Shown piece by piece: positions 32,049 through 41,071 of a DNA stretch of 64,000 nt. Numbering within the stretch: the first letter of the stretch is position 1; the number at the start of each line of letters is the position of its first letter. Below the pieces are notes generated by a model. The model did no database searches. It worked only from the letters and a program-made list of their open reading frames with translations, and was not told where the DNA came from. Source of the DNA: Clostridiales bacterium (GTDB lineage: Bacteria > Bacillota > Clostridia > Oscillospirales > Oscillospiraceae); contig DXYV01000003.1 of assembly GCA_019415645.1 (NCBI GenBank), positions 1 through 64,000 on the forward strand. Reading direction: 5' to 3'. The translations under genes were made by a program, and so were the position numbers.

Positions 32049-32311
32049 AACGGGCCCGCAGTATCGTCGGGCCAAAGTCCGCGCCGCTCGCAACGCCCGG
32101 AGGGGCATTTCTCGCTCCGCTCCCTTGTCCCTCCTCGCCCAAACAAACCCGCTTCGCTGGGCTTTGTTTGGGTTCCCGGAGCGCACGCCTCTAGTCGGCG
32201 AAACTCTGCCGGGGCTTTTGCCCGGCAAGTGCATTTATGCTTCTGCAAACGCTTCGCCTTTTTTGACACGCGGAACGGGCCCGCGGCACAAGCTTGTGCC
32301 GCGGGCCCGTT
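32049..32311. repeat. Dispersed palindromic intergenic repeat
   Basis: A 263-base GC-rich block flanked by AACGGGCCCGC at 32049 and 32274. Its right end is a perfect 38-base palindrome (32274-32311, axis in AAGCTT). It also contains a long stem built on CCCAAACAAA / TTTGTTTGGG (about 32140-32172). Antisense, it can be read as a peptide beginning MSKKAKRLQKHKCTC, of a kind I recall in many oscillospiraceal annotations, which suggests a repeat rather than a gene. It may act as a terminator or mRNA end for the convergent LysR and lpdA transcripts. Confidence 0.6.
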
Positions 32312-32344
32312 TGGATTCGCAGTTGCGCAGAAACACGGCTCCGC

Positions 32345-33745
32345 TCAGCGCCGTTTGGCCGGCATGGAGTGGATGGACCGCCCCAAAACCGCTTCGGCGG
32401 CCTCGCCGATGGCCTCCTCAAAGGTGGGGTGGGGGCGGACCAGATCGGCCAGTTCTTCTACCGTCAACCCCCGGGCGATAGCCAGGGCACATTCGCCCAC
32501 CAGATCGGTGGCATGGGCACAGAACAGCTGCGCGCCCTTCACCACCCCCTGCTGGTCGCAGACCAGCTTGAGGTAGCCCCGGTCGCCGCCTGCCGCCAGG
32601 TTGCGGCCGTTGGCGGTCATGAGAAATTTGCCGCAGGTCACGGAAATGCCGGCGGATTTGGCCTCCGCCTCCGTCAGCCCCACGCTGGCGATCTCGGGTT
32701 CGGTATAGACGCAGGAGGGGACCAGGTCCGGGTCCAGCCCGCAGGGCTGCCCGGCCAGATGCGCGGCCAGCGCCAGTGCCTGGGCGGAGGCGGCATGGGC
32801 CAGCTGGACCGAGCCGGCGGCAATGTCGCCGATGGCGTAGAGCCCGGGGATGGAGGTCTGGCGGTGTTCGTCCACCACGATGCGCCCCTTCTCCAGCTGC
32901 GGGGTGCAGGAGGGGGCGAACAGCAGATCGGTGTTGGCCGCCCGGCCGATGGCCAGCAGCACTCCGTCGGCGGGGACCGTCAAGGTCTCCCCCTTGACGG
33001 CGGCGCGGCAGACAAGGCTGTCATTCTCCGACTGGATGGCCTCCACCATGGCCCCGGTGACCAGGGTGACCCCCTTCCGCTTGAGGACCATGGACAGATT
33101 CTGGGCCAGCTTCCGGTCCAGAGTGGGCAGGATGCGGGGCTGAGCCTCCAGCACGGTCACCTGGGTCCCCAGGGCCTGATAGAGGGTGGCGAACTCCATG
33201 CCGATGACGCCGCCGCCGATGATGACCAGCCGCTCCAGCTGGGGAACGGAGGCCAACAGGCCGTCGCTGGTGTAGACGCCGGGCAGATCGGTGCCCGGGA
33301 TCGCGGGAATCAGCGGACGGGAGCCGGCGGCGACCACCACAGCGGCCCCCTCCAGCTCCTCCACGGAACAGCCGCAGCCCGCCACAGAGACACGGCCCGG
33401 TCCCTCCACGCAGGCCCGGCCGTGGATGACAGTCACGCCATTGGCCTTCAGCAGTCCCTCCACGCCGGTGCGCAGCTGCTCGGTTACCGCGTCCTTCCGG
33501 GCGCGGAGGGCGTCGTAGTCCACCCGCGCGCCGTCCACCACCAGACCCAGGGGCCCGGCGGCGCGCACCTGTTCCAGCAGGTTGGCAGTGTGGAGCAGGG
33601 TTTTGGTGGGGATGCAGCCCCGGTTGAGGCACACGCCGCCCACCTGGTCCTTTTCGATCAGGGCCACCTGTTTGCCGTATTGCGCCAGGCGGATGGTCGC
33701 GGTGTAGCCGCCGGGGCCGCCGCCCAGGATAATGACGTCATACAT
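32345..33745 (-). CDS. lpdA: Dihydrolipoyl dehydrogenase (L-protein)
   Basis: 466 residues. FAD site IILGGGPGGYTATIRLAQ. The redox-active disulfide is in GGVCLNRGCIPTK. The NAD domain is VIIGGGVIGMEFATLYQALG, the second FAD segment GLYAIGDIAAG, and the dimer-interface end contains the HAT-DLVGE motif with the active-site histidine. It re-oxidises the dihydrolipoyl arm of H-protein, passing electrons to NAD+. It is the last gene of the glycine cleavage operon and overlaps the lipoate ligase gene by eight bases. Confidence 0.95.
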   Translation of the reverse strand: MYDVIILGGGPGGYTATIRLAQYGKQVALIEKDQVGGVCLNRGCIPTKTLLHTANLLEQVRAAGPLGLVVDGARVDYDALRARKDAVTEQLRTGVEGLLKANGVTVIHGRACVEGPGRVSVAGCGCSVEELEGAAVVVAAGSRPLIPAIPGTDLPGVYTSDGLLASVPQLERLVIIGGGVIGMEFATLYQALGTQVTVLEAQPRILPTLDRKLAQNLSMVLKRKGVTLVTGAMVEAIQSENDSLVCRAAVKGETLTVPADGVLLAIGRAANTDLLFAPSCTPQLEKGRIVVDEHRQTSIPGLYAIGDIAAGSVQLAHAASAQALALAAHLAGQPCGLDPDLVPSCVYTEPEIASVGLTEAEAKSAGISVTCGKFLMTANGRNLAAGGDRGYLKLVCDQQGVVKGAQLFCAHATDLVGECALAIARGLTVEELADLVRPHPTFEEAIGEAAEAVLGRSIHSMPAKRR

Positions 33746-34748
33746 GGGAAGTCTCCTCTCGGTGAAAGAGTTGGCCGATCAAGCCGGCCGCATCGGCCAG
33801 AATGCGGCACTGGGCCTCTCCGTCGGCCGGGACCGCCGCCAGCCGGGCGGTCAGGGCCGGAACCTCATAGCAGCAGCCGGTGAAGCAGGCCGGAAGCCCG
33901 GCCAGGAAGTCGGCCTCCAGCCCGTCGGAGTAGAGGGCGGTGTGGACCACCGCGCCCTGCTCCACGGAAAAGCACAGCTGAAGCCCGCCCCAGTTGAACC
34001 GCCCCTGAATTTGGGCGGTAAAGGGCGGCGCGGAGCCAAACCGCCAGTCCCAGGAAGAAAAGAACGCAATTCGCTCCGCCAGCGCTTCCTCATCGCCGGA
34101 GAAGGGCGAGGAAGGCAGGCCATAGACCGCCTGAAAGCTGTCCAGCAGCTGCCGGATCAGGACGGGAATGGTCAGCTCCGGCTGCAGCTCCTTCAAGTTG
34201 ACCACCCGGGCGCGGACCGAGGCCACCCCCTTGGCGGCCAGCTTGGCCGGGTCCACGGTGAGGTAGCGGCTCATGGCCGCCCGGTCCACGTCCACCAGCA
34301 GGGTGCCGTGGTGATAACAGCGGCCTTCGCTGCGGTAAAAGGCGTTGCCCGAGCACTTGCGCCCGTCCGCCAGAATGTCGTTGCGGCCCGAACGCTCCGC
34401 CGGGATGCCCAGGGCGTTCAGTGCGTGCAGAATGACCTCCAGCTGGCGGGGCACGCTGTAATCGGCCTCCCGCACCAGAAAGGTGAAGTTCAGGTTGCCC
34501 AAGTCATGGTAGACCGCGCCGCCGCCGGACAGGCGGCGGACCAGCCGGCCGCCCTCCGCCTCCAAAAGCTCGGTCTGACACTCCGCCCAGGGGTTCTGGT
34601 TGCGGCCGACGACCACGGTGTGCTGGTTCTGCCACAGGTAGAGGATGCATGCCCCCTCCTCCACCCGGCGGAGAAGCTGCTCCTCCAGAGCCAGATTGTG
34701 GAAGGGGTCGGTGCAATCGGTCACCAGATGATACAGTTGGTGAATCAT
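33738..34748 (-). CDS. lplA: Lipoate-protein ligase A
   Basis: 336 residues. Family motifs are LALEEQLLRR, LWQNQHTVVVGRNQN, RRLSGGGAVYHDLGN (lipoate/AMP pocket) and the conserved lysine in ILADGRKCSGNAF; a C-terminal accessory domain (about 250-336) follows. It activates free lipoate with ATP and attaches it to the lysine of GcvH. Its place between gcvPB and lpdA fits a dedicated role in loading the H-protein encoded in the same operon and suggests scavenging of lipoate rather than synthesis. Confidence 0.92.
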   Translation of the reverse strand: MIHQLYHLVTDCTDPFHNLALEEQLLRRVEEGACILYLWQNQHTVVVGRNQNPWAECQTELLEAEGGRLVRRLSGGGAVYHDLGNLNFTFLVREADYSVPRQLEVILHALNALGIPAERSGRNDILADGRKCSGNAFYRSEGRCYHHGTLLVDVDRAAMSRYLTVDPAKLAAKGVASVRARVVNLKELQPELTIPVLIRQLLDSFQAVYGLPSSPFSGDEEALAERIAFFSSWDWRFGSAPPFTAQIQGRFNWGGLQLCFSVEQGAVVHTALYSDGLEADFLAGLPACFTGCCYEVPALTARLAAVPADGEAQCRILADAAGLIGQLFHREETSHV

Positions 34749-34752
34749 AAGC

Positions 34753-36186
34753 TCACGCGCCGGTCCAGCGCAGGATGGGCGTGCGGGCGGCGGTCACCTC
34801 GTCGGGCCGGCCGATGGGCGCGTTGTGGGGGGCGGCGTGCAGAGCCTCCGGGTCCTGCCTGGCCTGTTCCACCACCCGGCGGAACAGCTCCGCCGCCTCG
34901 TCCAGAGTCTCGGGACCCTCGGTCTCGGTGGGCTCGAACATGAGGGCCTCATGGACGATCAGGGGGAAGTACATGGTGGGAGGATGGATTCCGCCGTCCA
35001 GCAGGCCCTTGGCCACATCCAGGGCGGAGACGCCGGTTTCTTTCTTCAGATGCTCCAGAGTGAGCACAAACTCGTGCATACACGGACCGTCAAAGGCGGC
35101 GGGGGCGCAGGCGGCCAGCTTATGGAGCAGATAGTTGGCGTTGAGCACGGCGGTGCGGGCGGCCTCCGGAATGCCCTCCCGGCCCAGGGTGAGCACATAA
35201 CACAGGGCGCGCACCACGACCAGGAAGTTGCCGTAGAAGGAGCGCACCTTGCCCACCGTGTGGGCAGGCGTGACAAAGCGGTAGACGCCGTTTTCCTCCG
35301 CCACCCGGGGGGCGGGGAGGAAGTCGGCCAGAAATTCCTTGCAGCCAACGGGGCCGCTGCCCGGTCCGCCGCCGCCGTGGGGGGTGGAGAAGGTCTTGTG
35401 CAGATTCAGGTGCACACAGTCGAAGCCCATGTCGCCGGGACGGGCGATTCCCATGATGGCGTTGAGGTTGGCCCCATCGTAATAGCACAGGCCCCCCGCC
35501 TCGTGGACGATGGCGGTGATGGCCAGAATGTTGCGGTCGAACAGGCCCACGGTGTTGGGGTTGGTGAGCATGAGACCGGCGGTATCGGGGCCCACGGCGG
35601 CCCGCAGGCCGTCCAGGTCCACGCAGCCGGAGGCGTCCGACGGCACGCTGACCACCTGGAAGCCCGCCATGACGGCGGAGGCCGGGTTGGTGCCGTGGGC
35701 GGAATCCGGAACGATGATCTTGGTGCGGGCAGTATCGCCCCGGCTGGCGTGATAGGCCCGGATGAGCAGCAGACCGGTGTATTCGCCGTGGGCGCCGGCG
35801 GCGGGCTGGAAGGTCATGGCGTCCATGCCGGTCACGGCGCACAGCAGGGACTCGCTCTGATGGAGCACCTCCAGGCAGCCCTGAACGGTGTCGGCGGGCT
35901 GGAGGGGATGGATGTCCGCAAAGCCGGGCAGGGCGGCGATCTCCTCGTGGACCCGGGGGTTATACTTCATGGTGCAGGAGCCCAGGGGATAGAAGCCGTC
36001 GCACACGCCGTAGGCCTGCTGGGCCAGGGCGTTATAGTGCCGGTCCAGGTCTACCTCGGACAGCTCGGGCAGGGGGGGCGGAGCTTCCCGGCGCAGGGAC
36101 TGGGGCAGCTGGGCGGCGGGCACGTCGCAGGGGGGCAGCAGCGCGGCGTGGCGGCCGGGGCGGCTGCGTTCAAACAGAAGCTTCAT
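34753..36186 (-). CDS. gcvPB: Glycine dehydrogenase (decarboxylating) subunit 2
   Basis: 477 residues from the ATG at 36186 (CAAGGAGGT upstream), overlapping gcvPA by ATGA. C-terminal half of P-protein carrying the PLP lysine in HLNLHKTFSTPHGGGGPG. Other conserved segments are YPLGSCTMKYNP, SAHGTNPASA and DGANLNAIMG. With GcvPA it decarboxylates glycine and transfers aminomethyl to lipoyl-GcvH. The two-subunit form is usual in Clostridia. Confidence 0.96.
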   Translation of the reverse strand: MKLLFERSRPGRHAALLPPCDVPAAQLPQSLRREAPPPLPELSEVDLDRHYNALAQQAYGVCDGFYPLGSCTMKYNPRVHEEIAALPGFADIHPLQPADTVQGCLEVLHQSESLLCAVTGMDAMTFQPAAGAHGEYTGLLLIRAYHASRGDTARTKIIVPDSAHGTNPASAVMAGFQVVSVPSDASGCVDLDGLRAAVGPDTAGLMLTNPNTVGLFDRNILAITAIVHEAGGLCYYDGANLNAIMGIARPGDMGFDCVHLNLHKTFSTPHGGGGPGSGPVGCKEFLADFLPAPRVAEENGVYRFVTPAHTVGKVRSFYGNFLVVVRALCYVLTLGREGIPEAARTAVLNANYLLHKLAACAPAAFDGPCMHEFVLTLEHLKKETGVSALDVAKGLLDGGIHPPTMYFPLIVHEALMFEPTETEGPETLDEAAELFRRVVEQARQDPEALHAAPHNAPIGRPDEVTAARTPILRWTGA

Positions 36187-37502
36187 ACCGGACACACCTC
36201 CTTGACCAGAACGGCCATTTCGTCGATTTTGGCCTTGGAGACCACTTCCGTGACGCACCACAGCAGGCGGCCGTCCTCCAGGGGCAGGGGGCCCAGCATA
36301 CCGTGCTCCGCCAGGGCGCGCTCCAGCGTCTCAGCGGGGACCGGGCAGGTGGTGACGAATTCATGGAAGAAGGGCTTGTCGTAGACCAGCTGAAAACCAG
36401 GCAGCGCGGTGAGCTTCTCCGCGGCATAGTGGGCCTTGGACAGGCACTGTTCCGCCACCTGCGCCATGCCCTGGGGCCCCATGGCCGCCAGATAGACGCT
36501 GGCGGTCAGGGCGCACAGCGCCTCATTGGAGCAGATGCTGGAGGAGGCCTTCTCCCGGCGGATATGCTGCTCCCGGGCCTGGAGAGTGAGTACGAAGGCC
36601 CGGTTGCCCTGGGCGTCGGCCGTCTGCCCCACGATTCGGCCGGGCAGCTTGCGCATCAGAGCCTTGGTGGAGGCCATAAAGCCCAGGTAGGGGCCGCCGA
36701 AGCCCAGGGGCAGACCCAGAGGCTGGCCCTCGCCCACAGCGATGTCCGCGCCGCAAGCCCCGGGGGTTTTCAGGATGCCAAGAGCGATGGGGTTGACCCC
36801 CATAATGGCCTTGGCCCCTGCTGCGTGGGCGGCAGACACCAGGGCGTCCCCGTCCTCCAGCAGACCGAAGTAGTTGGGCGTCTGGAAGTAGACGCAGGCC
36901 GCATCGTCCCCCAGAGCCTGGGTCAGGGCGGCGGGGTCGGTGACGCCGTCCGTGACCGGCAGAACGGTCAGGGGGATGTGGTGGCTGGAGCAGTAGGTGG
37001 TGATGACGGTCAGCACGTCGGGGTGGACCGCCCCGGAGACCACCGCCCGGCTGCGTCTGCGCTCCTGGCACATGACGATGGCCTCGGCGGCCGCGGTAGC
37101 GCCGTCATAGACCGAGGCGTTGGAGACCTCCATACCGGTCAGCTGGCAGATCATGGTCTGGTACTCAAAGATGGCCTGGAGCACCCCCTGGCTGATCTCT
37201 GCCTGATAGGGGGTGTAGGCAGTGAGGAATTTCTCATTGGCGGCCACGCTTTTGACGATGGCGGGGATGTAGTGGCGGTACGCGCCGGCGCCCCGGAAGA
37301 GGGTGGAAAAGCGGGTGTTCCGGGCGGCCATGGCCTCCATGCGCTCCCGCAGCTCCAGCTCGGAGCAGCCCTCGGGCAGGTCCAGCCGGTTCAGGCGCAC
37401 TTCCTCGGGGATGACGGAAAAGAGTTCCCCCTCCGAGGTCAGCCCCAGCTGGGCCAGCATATCCGCCCGCTCCACCGCGGTGGAGGGAACATAGCTGCCC
37501 AT
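36183..37502 (-). CDS. gcvPA: Glycine dehydrogenase (decarboxylating) subunit 1
   Basis: 439 residues, full length for the N-terminal-type P-protein subunit. Conserved stretches are GAGAYRHYIPAIVKSV, YTPYQAEISQGVLQAIFEYQT, NASVYDGATAAAEA and GFGGPYLGFMA. It lacks the PLP lysine, which is in subunit 2, and forms the alpha2beta2 enzyme with it. Only one base separates its ATG from the gcvH stop. Confidence 0.96.
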   Translation of the reverse strand: MGSYVPSTAVERADMLAQLGLTSEGELFSVIPEEVRLNRLDLPEGCSELELRERMEAMAARNTRFSTLFRGAGAYRHYIPAIVKSVAANEKFLTAYTPYQAEISQGVLQAIFEYQTMICQLTGMEVSNASVYDGATAAAEAIVMCQERRRSRAVVSGAVHPDVLTVITTYCSSHHIPLTVLPVTDGVTDPAALTQALGDDAACVYFQTPNYFGLLEDGDALVSAAHAAGAKAIMGVNPIALGILKTPGACGADIAVGEGQPLGLPLGFGGPYLGFMASTKALMRKLPGRIVGQTADAQGNRAFVLTLQAREQHIRREKASSSICSNEALCALTASVYLAAMGPQGMAQVAEQCLSKAHYAAEKLTALPGFQLVYDKPFFHEFVTTCPVPAETLERALAEHGMLGPLPLEDGRLLWCVTEVVSKAKIDEMAVLVKEVCPV

Positions 37503-37503
37503 C

Positions 37504-37893
37504 TCAGCCCTCCTCCGCCTCTTCCGCGCAGTGGGCTTCGTAGGCCGCGCCGTCCAGCAGGTCCTCAGTCTCGGTGATGTCCTCCACCCGGATGAGCCAT
37601 GCCTCGTAGGGGTCGGCGTTGATGGCCCCGGGGTCGTCCAGCAGTTCCTCGTTGATGGCCACGATGGTGGCGCTCACCGGGCTGAACACGTCGGACACCG
37701 CTTTCACCGACTCCACATCGGTAAAGGCCTCGCCCATGGTGACCGGGTCGCCGGGCTCGGGCAGGTTGACGAACACCAGCTGGCCCAGCTGCTGCTGGGC
37801 GTAGTCGGTCAGGCCGATCTCGGCGGTGCCGTCGTCGTGGAGCCGCAGCCACTCGTGGGACTTGGAATATTGCAGATCATTGGGAATGTTCAT
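37504..37893 (-). CDS. gcvH: Glycine cleavage system H protein
   Basis: 129 residues. Lipoyl domain with the modified lysine in DVESVKAVSDVFSPVSA, preceded by GLTDYAQQQLGQLVFVNLPEPG. It shuttles the aminomethyl group from P- to T-protein and electrons to L-protein. The GxxxxxxE-S-V-K-A context is canonical. It is loaded by the LplA of this operon. Confidence 0.96.
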   Translation of the reverse strand: MNIPNDLQYSKSHEWLRLHDDGTAEIGLTDYAQQQLGQLVFVNLPEPGDPVTMGEAFTDVESVKAVSDVFSPVSATIVAINEELLDDPGAINADPYEAWLIRVEDITETEDLLDGAAYEAHCAEEAEEG

Positions 37894-37939
37894 GTTGAAT
37901 ACCTCCTGTTATAATAGTATGAATAAATTCAAACAATAA

Positions 37940-39025
37940 TCACACGCGCTTGTAGAAGGGCAGCGGGACGACCTCGGCGGTGACCTTGCGGCCCCGCACG
38001 TCCACCCAGACCTGGGTGCCTACCGCGGCGTGGTCCGCCTCCACCAGCGCCATGGCATAGGCGCCGTTCAGCGTGGGCAGGAAGGTACCGGAGGTGGTGT
38101 GGCCGATGCAGGTCTCTCCCAGGTAGACGTCCTGGTGCTCCCGCAGGATGCCCCGGCTGGTAGCCTTCAGCCCCACCCGGGCCCGCTTGGGCGTCCCGGC
38201 GGCCAGCAGGGCCTCCCGGCCGATGAATTCCGCCTTGTTCAGCTTCACACCGAAGTCCAGGCCGGTCTCCAGGGGAGAGACTGTGTCGTCCATCTCGTGG
38301 CCGTACAGGGGCATGGCGGCCTCCAGACGCAGGGTGTCCCGGGCGCCCAGTCCGCAGGGGAGCAGACCGAAGTCCTGGCCGGCCTCCATCAGCACATCCC
38401 ACAGAGCGGGACCGTCGTCCCAGGCGCAGTAGAGCTCATAACCCAGCTCACCGGTGTAGCCGGTGCGGGAGACCAGACAGGGAATCCCGCCCACGGAGAG
38501 CTCCCGGGTAAAGGAGTAGTACCCCTTGGGAATGGACTCCTGGGGCGCGACCCTGGCCAGGATCTCCGGAGCCTTCGGTCCCTGGAGTGCCAGCTGGGAG
38601 ATGGAGTCCGAGCGGTCCTCCAGCCTGGTGTCCGGCAGCAGATTGGCCTGCATGTGGGCCACATCCTTGGCCCGGTTGGCGGCGTTGACCACCACCAGGA
38701 AGGATTCCTCGCCCAGCCGGTAGACCAGCAGATCGTCGATCACGCCGCCCTGATCGTTGCACATGGGACTGTACCGGACCTTCCCGACGGCCAGGTTGGT
38801 GAAGTCGTTGGTCATCAGGTGGTTGAGGGAGGCCAGCGCCCCAGGGCCGGTGAGGATTACTTCGCCCATGTGGGACACGTCGAACAGGCCGGCGGCGGTG
38901 CGCACCGCCTTGTGCTCGTTCATCAGGCCGGCGGGGTATTCCACCGGCAGCAGCCAGCCCGCAAAGGGAATCAGCTTGCCGCCGGCTGCCTGGTGCCGGG
39001 GGTAAAGTGCGGTGGTTTGTTCCAT
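37940..39025 (-). CDS. gcvT: Aminomethyltransferase (T protein)
   Basis: 361 residues, typical length. Motifs include LFDVSHMGEVILTGPGAL, YSPMCNDQGGVIDDLLVYRL, SRTGYTGELGYELYC (folate site) and CGLGARDTLRLEA, and the end carries the GcvT barrel (GHTTSGTFLPTLNGAYAMALV). It moves the methylene group to tetrahydrofolate and releases ammonia. First gene of the operon; a tandem glycine riboswitch and terminator lie in its leader. Confidence 0.96.
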   Translation of the reverse strand: MEQTTALYPRHQAAGGKLIPFAGWLLPVEYPAGLMNEHKAVRTAAGLFDVSHMGEVILTGPGALASLNHLMTNDFTNLAVGKVRYSPMCNDQGGVIDDLLVYRLGEESFLVVVNAANRAKDVAHMQANLLPDTRLEDRSDSISQLALQGPKAPEILARVAPQESIPKGYYSFTRELSVGGIPCLVSRTGYTGELGYELYCAWDDGPALWDVLMEAGQDFGLLPCGLGARDTLRLEAAMPLYGHEMDDTVSPLETGLDFGVKLNKAEFIGREALLAAGTPKRARVGLKATSRGILREHQDVYLGETCIGHTTSGTFLPTLNGAYAMALVEADHAAVGTQVWVDVRGRKVTAEVVPLPFYKRV

Positions 39026-39076
39026 ACAGATCGCCTCTTTCTAAAATATGGGATAGTATGTGGATTTTTTCACAAG

Positions 39077-39109
39077 AAAAAGAGGCGCGCCGCATGTGCG
39101 GCGCGCCTC
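39077..39109 (-). terminator. Riboswitch-controlled terminator before gcvT
   Basis: Stem of 13 bp (GAGGCGCGCCGCA and its complement, 39082-39109) followed on the minus strand by TTTTTC. It sits between the glycine aptamers and gcvT, so it is the expression platform. Confidence 0.88.
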
Positions 39110-39264
39110 TGTCTGCTGACCTGAAAGATAGCCCCGGCGGAGGGACGGGGTTGCTTCTTCGGTGCCAATTCAATGGCTTTCCAGAGCGTTGTCAGATACC
39201 GGTCCTTTTGCCTGAGAGTTGCTGCGGCCCCTTCGGCGGCGTCCCTGCGACGCGCTCTCCCAGT
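39105..39264 (-). promoter_or_regulatory. Tandem glycine riboswitch
   Basis: On the minus strand, aptamer I (about 39264-39199) shows GGGAGAG, then CGCCGAAGGGGC, and ACTCTCAGGCAAAAGGACC. Aptamer II (about 39190-39105) shows GCTCTGGAAAG, CACCGAAGAAGCAA and CTTTCAGGTCAGCAGAC. These are the hallmark conserved segments of the cooperative tandem glycine riboswitch, which turns on gcv operons when glycine is abundant. The terminator immediately downstream fits transcription antitermination on ligand binding. Confidence 0.93.
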
Positions 39265-39298
39265 ATCGTCATCCAACCGATTTACTTGTTCTGATTCT

Positions 39299-39327
39299 AT
39301 TATACGGGCTGGGGGAAGAAAAGGCAA
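39299..39327 (-). promoter_or_regulatory. Promoter of the gcv operon
   Basis: On the minus strand TTGCCT, 17 bases, TATAAT, about 35 bases before the riboswitch. Confidence 0.75.
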
Positions 39328-39422
39328 CCGTTATTTTTTTGACAGGAAAAGTCCTGTTGTTGGGACCGGATATATGGTAGAATACCAATACAAAATGGAA
39401 AAATGGAGAGGAAGATGACGGA

Positions 39423-40337
39423 ATGTTGTATCTGGAGCGCTTCCGGCTGCCCAGCCGGGCGCAGGAGGAGCAGTTTTTTGCCGGAATCCAGCGGACCTGC
39501 CACACCACGTTTTATCCCTTCCAGGTATTCTATCAGCGGGAGCCAGAGCCCTTTGCCTTTGCGCCCATCACCATTTTTTACGGGGGAAACGGCAGCGGGA
39601 AATCCACGGTGCTCAATGTGATCGCTGAGGCGGTGGGCGCGGCCCGGAGCGCGCCCTATAACCGGAGTGAATTTTACGAGGAATATGTGAAGCGGTGCTC
39701 CTTTACGATGAAGAGTGGACAAGTGCCTGGCGGCAGCCGCATCATCACCAGCGACGACGTGTTCGACTACCTGCTGGAGATACGGGCTCTCAACCAGGGC
39801 ATCGACCTGCGCCGGGGCCAGCTGTTCGAGGAATACCGGGACGCCAAATACAGCGGCTGCCGCTTCCGGTCTCTGGAGGACCATGAGGAGCTCCGGCGCA
39901 AGGTGGCCGCCCGCAGCAAAAGCCAGTCGCAGTATGTCCGAAGCCAACTGATGGACAATGTGCGGGAGGGCTCCAACGGGGAGAGCGCCCTGCGCTATTT
40001 TACCGAAGAGATCCGGGAGAATGCCCTCTATCTGCTGGACGAGCCGGAAAACAGCCTGTCCGCCCAGCGGCAGCTGGAGCTGAAGGGATTTTTGGAGGAT
40101 TCCGCCCGGTTCTATGGCTGTCAGCTCATTTTGGCCACCCATTCGCCCTTCCTGCTGGCCATGGAGGGGGCCAGAATCTATGATTTGGACCATGACCCGG
40201 TGCAGGCGCGCCCCTGGACCCAGCTGGAGACGGTGCGCACGTACTTTGCCTTTTTTCAGGCCCGCCGGGCGCAGTTTGACAATGGGACGGAGAGTACCGG
40301 AGGTTTGAAACAGGAAAAGGCCCCGAGAGAAAAATAA
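39423..40337 (+). CDS. AAA-family ATPase (ABC/SMC-like)
   Basis: 304 residues. Walker A is YGGNGSGKSTVLNVIAEA (about residue 54), Walker B is ALYLLDEPENSLS and the H-loop is ILATHSPFLLAMEGARIYDLD. No membrane domain is present. It resembles the small AAA_21-type ATPases predicted to act as stand-alone nucleotide-dependent switches. Between the Walker motifs lies a helical insert (EELRRKVAARSKSQSQYVRSQL) instead of a long coiled coil. Its Shine-Dalgarno GAGGAAG is adequate. The next gene is 71 bases on; the two may be cotranscribed, but no defence partner is recognised. Confidence 0.75.
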   Translation: MLYLERFRLPSRAQEEQFFAGIQRTCHTTFYPFQVFYQREPEPFAFAPITIFYGGNGSGKSTVLNVIAEAVGAARSAPYNRSEFYEEYVKRCSFTMKSGQVPGGSRIITSDDVFDYLLEIRALNQGIDLRRGQLFEEYRDAKYSGCRFRSLEDHEELRRKVAARSKSQSQYVRSQLMDNVREGSNGESALRYFTEEIRENALYLLDEPENSLSAQRQLELKGFLEDSARFYGCQLILATHSPFLLAMEGARIYDLDHDPVQARPWTQLETVRTYFAFFQARRAQFDNGTESTGGLKQEKAPREK

Positions 40338-40408
40338 GTTCCATATGTTGAAATATCGGTAGAATAAGAGATACAAAACCAGAATTTTGATATAAGGAGA
40401 AGTTCAAA

Positions 40409-41071
40409 GTGTCAATACAGAAAGAAGAGGCATTGTTGTTTGAAGCGTTGCGGCAGCAGGTTCCAGACGCAGTGAGTGACGGAGTGGTTGATGAAAAGAG
40501 CTTTCTTTCTGCCCGTTATCGAATCGTCTATGTTCTGAAAGAAGTAAATGGAGGGAAAAATTGGGATTTAAGGGATTTTGTCTATCACGGAGGACGTGCT
40601 CAGACTTGGGACAATGTAGCGAGATGGACACAGGCGATACTTTCATGGGAAACCGATTTTTCTTGGGAAGAAATGCGGCAGAATCGGGAAGAGAGAAGGA
40701 AGCGGGAATTAAAGAAGATTGCAGCAGTCAATCTAAAAAAGACGTCGGGAGGATATACCTCGGATGGGCGCGAAATTTATGAAGCCGCGCGGTTAAACAG
40801 TGAACTATTAAAAAAGCAGTTAAACATTTACCATGCAGATTTTATCATACTCTGTGGGACAGAGAGTCCGTTTATGGCTTCGTGCTACCGGGACCGAAAA
40901 ATCACATGTAAGATGACAAAACGCGGAATCTGGTACTTTATCGATAACGGTACAGTGGTGATTTCCTTTTCGCATCCCGAAGCGAGAGTAAAAGATAATT
41001 TTCTTTTCTATGCTTTGCTGGACGCGGTAAGAGAAATAAAGAGTGGACAAGAACTGAGAGAGGACCACTAA
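40409..41071 (+). CDS. Conserved protein of unknown function (possible nucleotide- or DNA-related)
   Basis: 220 residues with a GTG start at 40409 (AAGGAGA eight bases upstream). Recognisable blocks are YRIVYVLKEVNGGKNWDLRDF, AQTWDNVARW, IAAVNLKKTSGG, YHADFIILCGT, MTKRGIWYF and VISFSHPEARV. I recall a conserved family with these blocks in many bacteria. The pattern of a V-L-K/E-x-N-P-like loop early and an S-x-H-P-E-A motif late is reminiscent of uracil-DNA-glycosylase-fold proteins, but this is only a resemblance. It is much more AT-rich than its neighbours, suggesting recent acquisition. Confidence 0.6.
   Translation: MSIQKEEALLFEALRQQVPDAVSDGVVDEKSFLSARYRIVYVLKEVNGGKNWDLRDFVYHGGRAQTWDNVARWTQAILSWETDFSWEEMRQNREERRKRELKKIAAVNLKKTSGGYTSDGREIYEAARLNSELLKKQLNIYHADFIILCGTESPFMASCYRDRKITCKMTKRGIWYFIDNGTVVISFSHPEARVKDNFLFYALLDAVREIKSGQELREDH

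Noticed and set aside
32021..32269. An 82-residue minus-strand protein beginning MSKKAKRLQKHKC.
   Set aside because: It lies within the palindromic repeat, lacks a good ribosome binding site and has the biased composition of a translated repeat; treated as non-coding.
39105..39420. Small ORFs over the glycine riboswitch.
   Set aside because: The conserved aptamer segments and terminator explain the sequence; the peptides have no support.
39423..41071. A retron, abortive-infection or other known defence system.
   Set aside because: No reverse transcriptase, effector nuclease or known partner domain is present beside the AAA ATPase.
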